A stretch of DNA of 64,000 bases from Opitutales bacterium (GTDB lineage Bacteria; Verrucomicrobiota; Verrucomicrobiia; Opitutales; Intestinicryptomonadaceae), in the NCBI GenBank assembly GCA_015061945.1, contig SUVP01000004.1, forward strand, positions 1 to 64,000, read 5' to 3'. Below the pieces are notes generated by a model. The model had not been told where the DNA came from. It worked only from the letters and a program-made list of their open reading frames with translations, and ran no database searches. Shown piece after piece: positions 28,894 to 37,610 of this stretch. Every line of letters begins with the position of its first letter. Within the stretch, counting starts at the first letter, position 1. A program made the translations under genes and the position numbers.

Positions 28894-29841
28894 ATGAAAA
28901 TTGGGAAACTTTTACTCGGAATTTTATTTTCACTTATTTTGTATGTCGCAATATTTTGCTTCTTCGTAAAAAAGCCAATTTTATACGGAGAACTTAATTC
29001 TATGATAACAAAGAAATATGATAGGTTAGAAAAAATTTCAGATAATAAACTCGTAATTTTAGCTGGTTCAAATGGTAGATATTCACATTCGGCAAAAACA
29101 ATGAGGGATTGTTTGCATATGCCAGCCGTTAATTTATCAATAACCGCATCAATATCTATAGATTGGCAATTAGAACTCATAAAAAGACACTTAAATAGTG
29201 GCGATATCATATTCTTACCACTTGAACCTCACAATTATAATTCAACAGAACAAGATTCGGCAAAATCGACAGAAGGTATATATTGTTTGTTGTACAACAA
29301 AAGAGAATGGTTGAAAATGCCACTAATAAAAAAATATTATACATTTTACCATGCTGACCTATTCTTAATATTCGAAGATATTTTAGAACGTGCAATGCTA
29401 TTGGCAGATGTTAAACCACGCTCAAAAGGACAAAATGAATTCGGCGATGAGATTGGACATACACCTGAACGTGGAAAACCATATTTTGCGTATATCAACT
29501 CGCTTAGAGATATAAATCCATACCGACAGGGAATAAACACAGAAAGTTATTCTATGAAGAAGCTATCGGATTTCTTACAATGGGCATCACTGAATAAGAT
29601 TCGTGTATTTGGATGCCTTCCCACAATAATTAATACGGTAAAAGTTCCACAGAATTATATCGAACAACTCAAAAGTTTTTATGAAAAATATGGACATAAA
29701 TTTATTGTCTTAGACAACAACGCTCAATACGATATAAGCTTATTTTATGACACTCCTTTTCACTTAAATACCGAAGGGCAAAAACTTCATTCAGAAAAAG
29801 TGGCACAAAAAATAAAAGAAGAGCTAAATAAGCTAAACTAA
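28894..29841 (+). CDS. SGNH-like periplasmic partner of the MBOAT acyltransferase
   Basis: A 315-residue protein with one N-terminal membrane helix (about 5-25) and a soluble domain. LAGSNGRYSHSA places Ser59 in a G-S-N context like the SGNH nucleophile block, and FYDTPFHLNTEGQ near the end gives Asp286 and His290 for the rest of a triad. Such proteins (AlgX/AlgJ, DltD, PatB types) work with MBOAT proteins to acylate exported polysaccharide. Family assignment is from motif and context. Its stop overlaps the stop of the opposing gene. Confidence 0.72.
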   Translation: MKIGKLLLGILFSLILYVAIFCFFVKKPILYGELNSMITKKYDRLEKISDNKLVILAGSNGRYSHSAKTMRDCLHMPAVNLSITASISIDWQLELIKRHLNSGDIIFLPLEPHNYNSTEQDSAKSTEGIYCLLYNKREWLKMPLIKKYYTFYHADLFLIFEDILERAMLLADVKPRSKGQNEFGDEIGHTPERGKPYFAYINSLRDINPYRQGINTESYSMKKLSDFLQWASLNKIRVFGCLPTIINTVKVPQNYIEQLKSFYEKYGHKFIVLDNNAQYDISLFYDTPFHLNTEGQKLHSEKVAQKIKEELNKLN

Positions 29842-31067
29842 GAATTCATCAAATCTTTCAATATATCTAAGTAATTTTCAGCTTGAATATCGCGATCATA
29901 CTTTTCGGCGATGTTTTTATAGCCGTTTTCACCGAGTTGTTTTAATAATTCTAGATTTTCCGACGCTTCGAGCAAGGCATCTGCCATAGCTTTGGCATTT
30001 TCTGGTTCGATTGAAATTCCCATTTTTGCGTTTTCAACTAAGTCTCTTGAAAAGCCGTCGACGCCCATCAATACTGGTCTTGCACAACCAGCACTCTCAA
30101 ATATTTTTGATGGCATAACTGTTTGGAAAAGCCCAGTCTTTTTCAAGTGTACAAGATTTATATCCGATGATGCAATCCAATCTGGAATTTCTTGTTTAGG
30201 TCGACGTCCCAAAAATACAACGTTTTTCAAGTTCTTCGCTTTTGCTTTTGCTTCTAATTCTTCTCGAACAGCACCATCGCCAATCAAGACAATTTTGATT
30301 TTATCGTTGCCTTGGTTTTGCAAGATTTCGGCAGATTCAAGAGCCGTATCTAACGCACACGCCATTCCGATTGTACCAATATAGCTACAAATAAATTTGC
30401 CATCGAGTGAATGTTTTTTTAATAATTCCTCATTGCGTTCGCGGGGATAAAAAAGAGTTCTGTCAACCCCATTCATCACGACAGAAATTTTGTTTTCATC
30501 TATTCCTCGCTCTTTTAATTTTTCGACATATCCTTGTCCTACTGTAACGATATGATCTGCCGAATTGTACATAATCTTTTCCATAACGGATATGATTGTT
30601 AGCAACCCACTCGGCAATTTTGCTCCGACAGCGATAATCGATTCTGGCCAAATATCTCGTACCTCAAGGCAGAACGGAATTCTTTTTATAGAGTGAAGTA
30701 GTACGCCAGCCCAACCACAGAAAAATTGCGGACTTGTCGCAATTAGAATATCTGGACGTTTCATAAACAAGCCACGCATAAATGCCATAATCATATAGCT
30801 TACAAAGTTCATTATTCTTCGCAATGTTCCTTTGTTTGCGGCGATATACGTCCATACTCGTACAACTTTAACACCATTGATAACTTCAGTTTGGCTAAAT
30901 TTATTTTTGTAGTCCTCGTAAACTACACCATTTGGGACATTAGGTGCACAGGTTAAAATGGTAACATCGTGTCCGTCTTTTGCCCAACGTTCTGCAAGTG
31001 CCGATACTCTCGAAGCTGGTGCGTTTCCTTCTGGGGTATAATAATGCGTTAGAAATAAAATTTTCAT
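29838..31067 (-). CDS. glycosyltransferase family 4, WbuB-like
   Basis: A 409-residue GT-B enzyme starting MKILFLTHYYTPEGNAPASR, with LEVRDIWPESIIAVG in the N-terminal domain: the pattern of WbuB-type transferases that add FucNAc-like or other amino sugars. The donor domain has a short E-S-A-G-C-A-R-P block. It is the last gene of the leftward operon and overlaps the heparinase-like gene by four bases. Its 3' end overlaps the converging SGNH-like gene by four bases. Donor specificity is unproven. Confidence 0.88.
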   Translation of the reverse strand: MKILFLTHYYTPEGNAPASRVSALAERWAKDGHDVTILTCAPNVPNGVVYEDYKNKFSQTEVINGVKVVRVWTYIAANKGTLRRIMNFVSYMIMAFMRGLFMKRPDILIATSPQFFCGWAGVLLHSIKRIPFCLEVRDIWPESIIAVGAKLPSGLLTIISVMEKIMYNSADHIVTVGQGYVEKLKERGIDENKISVVMNGVDRTLFYPRERNEELLKKHSLDGKFICSYIGTIGMACALDTALESAEILQNQGNDKIKIVLIGDGAVREELEAKAKAKNLKNVVFLGRRPKQEIPDWIASSDINLVHLKKTGLFQTVMPSKIFESAGCARPVLMGVDGFSRDLVENAKMGISIEPENAKAMADALLEASENLELLKQLGENGYKNIAEKYDRDIQAENYLDILKDLMNS

Positions 31068-32695
31068 TTTAGTAATCCTATTTGCGAGGAGAAAGTTGTC
31101 GGCAATACTACGATGTTTGAGAGATTTATCATATCGATATCTTCAGCTTTACCAAACTCTGCACTATATTTTACTTTTTGAATTTCTGCATTCCAACCTT
31201 GTGGATATGTTATAAAATAGCGAGTATTATTTGCCGAGATTTCAATACGATTCATCTGTTTATTTATTGAAATATTTTCGCCTAAAACGTGCCACAGAAT
31301 TTCAACTAAATGTTCCCCGTTTCCTTCGATTTCATCATCAATCGACAATCCATCGTCCGAAATATTCCACGTTCGTTGGTGTAAAATTTTTCCGTATCCG
31401 TTGTGCGTTGCCGATACTTTGTTTCCTGAAAATTTGCGTTCTACAATTTTTGCCCGATTAGCCACTCTGTGAGCACTCCAAACTTCCGAAGAATTTTTGC
31501 CGTCTATTTGAATCGTATTATGTGCAAGAGTCGAGCGTTGGTATTTTCGCAATGGAGTATCGATATATTCGCCAGTGCCAGAGTCAGTGATTAGTTTAAA
31601 ATCTTTGTGCCAAAGTTCAAATGTGAGAGTGTCGGCGTGGGCGTGTCCTGGTTGATAATCGGGACCGATATTTCCAGCATCGCAAATAGCAGTCCAATCG
31701 CCAGCGACAAGTTTTGCATATCCTGTATCTGCAAGGTCGATAGAATTCGTATTATCTTCTGAAAAATTAAACCCTAAATTTTTTGCGTACGAAAAAATCT
31801 GATTAGGCGAGGGAGCGATTCCCAAAGCACAATCATTGAGAAGTGGAATTTTTCCGTCTGGAGTTGTCATTGCGACGAGCCACTCGAGCATCTTTTGAAT
31901 TTTCTGATTCAATCCTGAAATCTCTGCACCAATGTTTGCCAAATCTAATAAATCTTCAAGGATTATGCTGTGGTACATTGCGGAACGCTCGAAGTGTCCA
32001 CCGTCTTGTAAAATTTGTTCTTCGAGTTCTTCTTTATAAATATCAGTCCCGATTTTTAACCAACGCTTTGCATCGTCGCCTTCAAAAAATATTCCAGCAA
32101 AAACAAACGCTTTTGCATTTGCCAAATAGTGATTAGCCAAGAGATGTCGTTCTATTTTTTGTTCGAGAAATTTTGCTTGGTTTGCCAAGCTTTGCAACGC
32201 TTCAATACTCAGAGGATTACCCGACAAATGCCATTTTATCCAATTAACAATTCGCAAAGAAATTGTGTATGGCTCCCAGCCATTGCCTTTGCCGACAGGA
32301 TTTTCAGCAATCCAACGCAATATCAATTTTTCGCCATCTTCTCTTGAAATATTCTCTTGTCGAAGATAGTCAAAATAGTGCAAATTGTATAACCACAACT
32401 TCCCCAGTTGAGCGTTATTCCAATCTGAGGGAAAATTCAACGTATTTTCGACATTTAAAAATCGAAATCGATTTTCTTGAATTAACGATTTTGAAGATTT
32501 TACAAAATCACATTTGCGAGAAAGCGAAGCAACCTCAATCAAAGTCAACATCTTTGGCAAAGACGCTTTCTTTAATCGATAATATACATTATAAAATAAT
32601 TGCGACAACTTCAAGAATCTAATCGTTTTCAAGTAGAGCAAAAACGAATATTTATTTTTTTTCACGTTGCTTTTACTTGAAGACATAAAGATCAT
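31064..32695 (-). CDS. heparinase II/III-like (alginate-lyase-family) protein
   Basis: A 543-residue protein with an alpha/alpha-toroid N-terminal half (LLANHYLANAKAFVFAG, DGGHFERSAMYHSIILEDL) and a C-terminal heparinase II/III beta-domain (GHAHADTLTFELW, STLAHNTIQIDG). Its tyrosine and histidines match the catalytic layout of uronate lyases. There is no signal peptide, so it should act in the cytoplasm or at the inner face, unlike degradative lyases. Its place in a UDP-ManNAcA synthesis operon suggests a role in making or editing the uronate-containing glycan. Such genes recur beside WbuB-like and fused oxidoreductase genes. A start at Met4 (32686) is possible. Confidence 0.85.
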   Translation of the reverse strand: MIFMSSSKSNVKKNKYSFLLYLKTIRFLKLSQLFYNVYYRLKKASLPKMLTLIEVASLSRKCDFVKSSKSLIQENRFRFLNVENTLNFPSDWNNAQLGKLWLYNLHYFDYLRQENISREDGEKLILRWIAENPVGKGNGWEPYTISLRIVNWIKWHLSGNPLSIEALQSLANQAKFLEQKIERHLLANHYLANAKAFVFAGIFFEGDDAKRWLKIGTDIYKEELEEQILQDGGHFERSAMYHSIILEDLLDLANIGAEISGLNQKIQKMLEWLVAMTTPDGKIPLLNDCALGIAPSPNQIFSYAKNLGFNFSEDNTNSIDLADTGYAKLVAGDWTAICDAGNIGPDYQPGHAHADTLTFELWHKDFKLITDSGTGEYIDTPLRKYQRSTLAHNTIQIDGKNSSEVWSAHRVANRAKIVERKFSGNKVSATHNGYGKILHQRTWNISDDGLSIDDEIEGNGEHLVEILWHVLGENISINKQMNRIEISANNTRYFITYPQGWNAEIQKVKYSAEFGKAEDIDMINLSNIVVLPTTFSSQIGLLK

Positions 32696-34842
32696 TATAC
32701 GAGTTCAGTCGAACCCGATTTCAACGCTTTCAATGTTGCAAATGTCGCTCGAGTTGTATTGAGCAATGAGTCTAATTCGATAGGAAACTCTCTGCCTGTC
32801 TTAACCGAATCCAAGAGTGCCGTTATTTCTTCTGCAAAGCCCTTGCTCTGCTTACCCGATAATTTGCGTTTGCCGAGTTTCCCCGAACAAATTGTAGTAT
32901 TAAAATTATCCATAATCGCAGTCGAGCCTTCGCCATAGACTTCACAATATTCCTTTGGTAAGTTTGTATCGCCTAATGCGACGTAATTAAGAACACCGAT
33001 ACTACCATCTGCAAATGTATAGACAATATTGACGCTATCTTCGGCGACAACTGCAACGTTGTCAGTTTTTATAGAAGTCGCTTGAACCGACACAACTTTC
33101 GATCCACAAATATAACTCATAAAATCTACAAAGTGGCAACCTTCGCCAATAATTCTACCGCCTCCAACGTTAGGGTCTTGCACCCATACGTCGCGTGCTA
33201 TTTCGCCTGCATTTACGCGATACATCATAACAAGAGGCTTTGCACGTTTTGCAAAATATTCCTTTATCAATTTTGCGTGCGGACTGAATCGACGATTAAA
33301 CCCGACCATTACTTTCCCTGAAGAATTTTTTACGCATTCCTCTAAAGATGAAAGTTGTTCTTCAGTTATTGCCAATGGCTTTTCGACAAAAACATTTTTA
33401 CCTACTTTCAACGCATCTTCAACCAAAGTCGAGTGAGTATCGTGGCGAGTTGTAATAAAGACGAGGTTTGTGTCTGCATCGGCAAAGATATCATCTTTTT
33501 TTGATGTTGCGAATTCAAAGCCCATTTTTCTTGCAGTTTCGCCACAATTCATTCCACTTGCAGAACATAATCCACGCAGTCTATATCCCGACATTTTTTT
33601 CAATGTAGGCATCAATACTGCTTTTGTGAAATTACCACAACCGACAAATGAAACTACTGGAGAGGATGGCTCTGATTTTACTGGTTGTTTTATTTCTACT
33701 CGAGATACAGGTTGTTTATTTTCCGCATTTGAATACTCCAAAACGATACCCATATAAGGTTCGCCTGTCTTTCCGAGAAGAAGTTGATACGCATCAAGGG
33801 CATTTTCAAAATCAAAACGATGAGTAACCAACTTTGATGGAGTAATTCTGCCCATCGAGACCAAGTCGACAAACGCTTGCATATTGCGTTGTTCTGTCCA
33901 TCGAACGTATCCGTACGGATAGTCAATACCATCTTCCTCGTAAACGGGGTCGTATCTTCCGGGACCATACGACATACTCAAGCGAAAATCTAATTCTTTC
34001 TTATAGTATAAATCTCTGGGAAGATTCATTCCGACCAAACCAGTTGCAACTACTTTGCCTTTCATCTTAGCAATTTCAGACGCAACTGTTACTGGTTCAT
34101 TTGAAGATGTCGCCGCTGTTATTAAGACTGCATCAACACCACGTCCATTTGTAAATGACATCGCCGATTCAACCAATCCACCGCTCACTGCTTCATCTGC
34201 CCCAAGTTCAAGAGCCAATTTACAACGTTGTGGATTTGGGTCAAACCCGATAACTCTACAACCCGATGCTTTTGCCATTTGCACTGCGAGCATACCTAAA
34301 AGCCCCAACCCCAAAATACAAACAGATTCACCCAAATGCAATTCGCACTGACGCAAACCTTGCATTGCAATAGAACCAACTGTCGCACATGATGCATCTT
34401 CAAACGATACATTATCTGGAAGTTTTACGACCAAATTTTTGGGAACGTAATTAAACTCTGCGTGATTAGCATAACCAACACCACCACAAGCGACTCTATC
34501 GCCTTTTGACAAACCATTCGCTCTAATACCAGCTTCAAGAACAACGCCTGCACAAGAATATCCCAACGGAATTGGTTGGTCGAGCTTTGCTTGAACTTTC
34601 TCTAACGTCTCAAAAAGACCTTCTGTTTGAATTTTGCGAATAACTTTCCGCACTTGGTCTGGCATTTTCATCGCCTTGCCGATAAGCGAACGTTTTGCAA
34701 AATCCACGAGCATTCGTTCTGTTCCTGACGATACAAACGAAACGTGATTTCGCATCAAAATACCATTAGATTTACACAATGGCGATGGCACATCAGCCAA
34801 CCACATTTCGCCAGTTTTGAACGATTGTAAAATTTGCTTCAT
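32695..34842 (-). CDS. fused zinc-type alcohol dehydrogenase and Gfo/Idh/MocA oxidoreductase
   Basis: A 715-residue two-domain enzyme. Residues about 1-365 are a medium-chain dehydrogenase (GDRVACGGVGYANHAEF, and Rossmann motif ILGLGLLGMLAVQMAKASG). Residues about 390-715 are a Gfo/Idh/MocA domain (VSFVGCGNFTKAVL, VFVEKPLA with the EKP motif). The two halves are joined by a Pro/Val/Lys-rich linker. These fusions are found in surface-polysaccharide loci and probably oxidise or epimerise a nucleotide sugar. The substrate is not established. The stop overlaps the next ATG by one base (TAATG). Confidence 0.9.
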   Translation of the reverse strand: MKQILQSFKTGEMWLADVPSPLCKSNGILMRNHVSFVSSGTERMLVDFAKRSLIGKAMKMPDQVRKVIRKIQTEGLFETLEKVQAKLDQPIPLGYSCAGVVLEAGIRANGLSKGDRVACGGVGYANHAEFNYVPKNLVVKLPDNVSFEDASCATVGSIAMQGLRQCELHLGESVCILGLGLLGMLAVQMAKASGCRVIGFDPNPQRCKLALELGADEAVSGGLVESAMSFTNGRGVDAVLITAATSSNEPVTVASEIAKMKGKVVATGLVGMNLPRDLYYKKELDFRLSMSYGPGRYDPVYEEDGIDYPYGYVRWTEQRNMQAFVDLVSMGRITPSKLVTHRFDFENALDAYQLLLGKTGEPYMGIVLEYSNAENKQPVSRVEIKQPVKSEPSSPVVSFVGCGNFTKAVLMPTLKKMSGYRLRGLCSASGMNCGETARKMGFEFATSKKDDIFADADTNLVFITTRHDTHSTLVEDALKVGKNVFVEKPLAITEEQLSSLEECVKNSSGKVMVGFNRRFSPHAKLIKEYFAKRAKPLVMMYRVNAGEIARDVWVQDPNVGGGRIIGEGCHFVDFMSYICGSKVVSVQATSIKTDNVAVVAEDSVNIVYTFADGSIGVLNYVALGDTNLPKEYCEVYGEGSTAIMDNFNTTICSGKLGKRKLSGKQSKGFAEEITALLDSVKTGREFPIELDSLLNTTRATFATLKALKSGSTELV

Positions 34843-34848
34843 ATTATA

Positions 34849-35997
34849 TTACTTCTTAAACGTATCTAAAACTCTACCGCATGCTTTGCCGTCACCGTAT
34901 GGGTTTACGGCTTTGCTCATTAATTCGTATGCCTTGGGGTTATCTATTAACTCCGAAACTTCGCTGACAATCTTATCGTAATTAGTTCCTACCAACTTGA
35001 CTGTCCCAGCGTCGACTGCTTCAGGACGTTCTGTTGTATCACGCATTACCAAAACTGGCTTTCCCAATCCAGGAGCTTCTTCTTGAACACCTCCGCTATC
35101 GGTCAAAAGCAAGTACGACTTTTCCATCAAAAATACAAACGGCAAATAATCTAAAGGCTCGATAAAGAACATATTTTCAGGGGCTTTATCGCCAAAGACT
35201 TCTTTAATCGGCTTGCGAACGTTTGGATTCAAGTGCATCGGATACACAAAATCTACATCAGAATATTTCTCATTTAGCGATTTTATCGCTGAACACATCG
35301 AGATAAACCCATCGCCAAAATTTTCGCGACGATGCCCTGTTATCAACACAAGTTTCTTGCCATTCGACAATCTCGATACATCGTAGCCCGATTTCAAAAG
35401 TATATTGCTCAATTCAGCTTTTATTTCGTCTGATGAATTGATTTTTTCAACGACATAATGAAGTGCGTCAATCACTGTATTACCAGTTACGATAATATCG
35501 TTATCAGAAACATTTTCAGCCAAAAGATTTTTACGACTCAATGGAGTTGGTGCAAAATTGTACTTGGCAATTCGCCCAGTAATTTGACGATTCATTTCTT
35601 CTGGCCACGGACTGTAAATATTGTGCGTACGCAAACCAGCCTCGATATGACCAACTGGAATCTGTTTATAAAATGATGCTAATGCTGCAGCAGTTGAAGT
35701 TGTCGTATCGCCGTGAACAAGCACGACATCCGGTTTGGCTTTTTCCAAAACATCACGCATACCGAGCATAACTCGACTTGTAATATCGAACAAGTCTTGC
35801 CCTTGTTTCATTATATCCAAGTCGTAATCAGGCGTAATTTCAAATAATGATAGTACTTGGTCGAGCATCTGACGATGTTGCCCTGTTACGCATACTATTG
35901 TTTCAAAATGGTCAGAATCGGCTTGAAATGCCTTTACCAATGGAGCCATTTTTATCGCTTCGGGACGCGTCCCAAACACTAACATTATTTTTTTCAT
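34849..35997 (-). CDS. wecB: UDP-N-acetylglucosamine 2-epimerase (non-hydrolysing)
   Basis: A 382-residue protein starting KKIMLVFGTRPEAIKMAPLV, with VHGDTTTSTAAALAS, GHIEAGLRTHN, PEEMNRQ and TDSGGVQEEAPGLGKPV, all signature blocks of WecB/MnaA. It converts UDP-GlcNAc to UDP-ManNAc, the substrate of the dehydrogenase encoded 6 bp upstream. The length is normal for the family. Confidence 0.96.
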   Translation of the reverse strand: MKKIMLVFGTRPEAIKMAPLVKAFQADSDHFETIVCVTGQHRQMLDQVLSLFEITPDYDLDIMKQGQDLFDITSRVMLGMRDVLEKAKPDVVLVHGDTTTSTAAALASFYKQIPVGHIEAGLRTHNIYSPWPEEMNRQITGRIAKYNFAPTPLSRKNLLAENVSDNDIIVTGNTVIDALHYVVEKINSSDEIKAELSNILLKSGYDVSRLSNGKKLVLITGHRRENFGDGFISMCSAIKSLNEKYSDVDFVYPMHLNPNVRKPIKEVFGDKAPENMFFIEPLDYLPFVFLMEKSYLLLTDSGGVQEEAPGLGKPVLVMRDTTERPEAVDAGTVKLVGTNYDKIVSEVSELIDNPKAYELMSKAVNPYGDGKACGRVLDTFKK

Positions 35998-36003
35998 TTT
36001 CGC

Positions 36004-37206
36004 CTATTTAAAAATTCCGCAGAAATCGAGTGCGAGCTTTTCAGTATTGCGTGGGAGTGTTTTGAACTCGTTATGAGCTACCAAATAAACTACTATATCT
36101 GCCTTTTCAAACGCTTCTTGATAGTTTGTCAATTTGTAAACATCGTGCTCTTGGACGTTTGGTTCAACGATGAGAATCTCTGCGTCGTGCGATGATTCCA
36201 ACACTTTTGAAACGATATGTTTTGCTGGCGATTCACGCAAATCGTCGATATTTGGCTTAAATGCCAAGCCCATCATTGCGACAACTGGCTTGCGATTCTT
36301 CGCCAAATTAAATTTCAAAATTTCATTCACAACTCTTTCGGCACACCAGAAAGACTTGTAGTTATTTATTTCACGAGCCTTTGCTATTATCTGCGATTCT
36401 ACTGGGAAATCTGCAGTCAAGAAATATGGGTCGACCGCAATGCAGTGTCCGCCAACGCCACAACCGGGTTGTAGAATATTAACTCTTGGATGTTTGTTTG
36501 CAAGGGTGATAAGCTCCCAAACGTTGATTCCAGCCTTGTCGCAAATAAGCGATAATTCGTTTGCGAACGCAATTTGTACGTCGCGCGACGAGTTCTCTGT
36601 GAGCTTGCACATTTCTGCGGTTTTTGAGTTTGTCTTGTGAAGATTGCCCTTCACAAATTGTGCATAAAATTCAACTGCTTTTTCTGTCGATTCTGGATTT
36701 ATACCACCGATAACGCGATCGTTATGGACAAGCTCATAAACGACATTACCAGGGAGAACACGTTCTGGACAATATGCGATATAGATTTTATCCTTCAATT
36801 CTGGACGTTCTGCAAAAATCAAGTCAGTCATTTTGTCTGTAGTACCGACCGGCGATGTCGATTCAATCACAAACAAATCGCCTTCTTTCAACAATGGAAG
36901 AACCATTCTCGTTGCTGATTCGACATACGAAATATCTGGTTGGTGGTCTCCTTTAAACGGAGTTGGCACTACGATGAAATATGCGTCGCTTTCAACAGGT
37001 GCAGTATATGCTTTCAGTTTGCCATTTGCGACAACTTCAGCACACAATTCTTGCAAATCAGGCTCAACAATATGAATCTTACCTTGATTTGTTAATTCTA
37101 CAACTCTGGGGTTAATATCAACGCCTGCAACATCAATGCCATTTTTTGCAGAGACAATTGCAGTTGGCAAGCCGATATAACCAAGCCCTAAAAAACACGC
37201 TTTCAT
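36004..37206 (-). CDS. wecC: UDP-N-acetyl-D-mannosamine dehydrogenase
   Basis: A 400-residue UDP-sugar 6-dehydrogenase. The N-terminal NAD domain has GLGYIGLPTA and the C-terminal domain has GCGVGGHCIAVDPYFL with the catalytic Cys. The GHCIAVDP form separates WecC-type enzymes from UDP-glucose dehydrogenase. It oxidises UDP-ManNAc to UDP-ManNAcA with two NAD+. It leads the five-gene leftward operon. An inverted repeat stands 37-59 bp upstream of its start. Confidence 0.93.
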   Translation of the reverse strand: MKACFLGLGYIGLPTAIVSAKNGIDVAGVDINPRVVELTNQGKIHIVEPDLQELCAEVVANGKLKAYTAPVESDAYFIVVPTPFKGDHQPDISYVESATRMVLPLLKEGDLFVIESTSPVGTTDKMTDLIFAERPELKDKIYIAYCPERVLPGNVVYELVHNDRVIGGINPESTEKAVEFYAQFVKGNLHKTNSKTAEMCKLTENSSRDVQIAFANELSLICDKAGINVWELITLANKHPRVNILQPGCGVGGHCIAVDPYFLTADFPVESQIIAKAREINNYKSFWCAERVVNEILKFNLAKNRKPVVAMMGLAFKPNIDDLRESPAKHIVSKVLESSHDAEILIVEPNVQEHDVYKLTNYQEAFEKADIVVYLVAHNEFKTLPRNTEKLALDFCGIFK

Positions 37207-37242
37207 ATTTTCTTTTAGTCTGTTTTAAAACTATATAATGCT

Positions 37243-37265
37243 ACTTGTTTTAAATTTTAACAAGT
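37243..37265. promoter_or_regulatory. inverted repeat upstream of wecC, possible operator
   Basis: ACTTGTT (37243-37249) and AACAAGT (37259-37265) form a perfect 7-bp inverted repeat with a 9-bp AT spacer. It lies in the wecC leader region, with no T-run that would make it a terminator. No regulator is assigned. Confidence 0.35.
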
Positions 37266-37340
37266 CTAATTTTTATCATTTAACCAAAAGTTAAAAAACA
37301 AAATCTATAAATTCATTCTTACTAAAATATAACAATGCGT

Positions 37341-37370
37341 AAAAAAAAACGACCACTTAAGGTCGCCTTT
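37341..37370 (-). terminator. terminator upstream of wecC
   Basis: On the minus strand GCGACC and GGTCGT pair around CTTAAGT-like loop bases and are followed by nine T. It would stop leftward transcripts arriving from 37390-37600, just before the wecC leader. No full gene feeds it; only the short open fragment at 37387-37500 lies upstream. Confidence 0.75.
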
Positions 37371-37386
37371 TGTATCTATTAAAATT

Positions 37387-37500
37387 TTAGTTTTTTGTTT
37401 TATTTTTACCGACTGGCATAAATAAGTTTGGGACATTTTGTCCACCTGTATAAGTGAGCAATACACCATTCCACTTTTGAATAACTACCTTTTCATTTTG
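37387..37500 (-). other. short coding-like fragment ahead of a terminator
   Basis: A 37-codon open frame, bounded by stops on both sides, with no ATG at its start. It contains a protein-like stretch (VVIQKWNGVLLTYTGG, then NLFMPVG). It ends 17 bp before a good leftward terminator. It may be the tail of a lost gene or a small peptide gene with an unusual start. No relative is recognised. Apart from this, the terminator, the inverted repeat and the motif at 37567, I see nothing in the 404-bp gap 37207-37610. Confidence 0.3.
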
Positions 37501-37566
37501 TTAATCTAATTCTATTCTATGTTTTCAGAATTTTAAAATATAAGAAAAATTTTTCACATATTTTTA

Positions 37567-37579
37567 TTTTGCTATTGAC
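37567..37579 (+). promoter_or_regulatory. TTTTGCTATTGAC element of the GH51 gene
   Basis: The exact 13-mer lies 31 bp before the ATG at 37611. The same element stands upstream of four other genes in this region (41280, 54084, 55261, 56412). The final TTGAC could act as a -35 hexamer, but the sequence conservation extends eight bases further upstream. Confidence 0.6.
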
Positions 37580-37610
37580 TACTATCGCATGAATACTAAA
37601 CAATGCTAAA

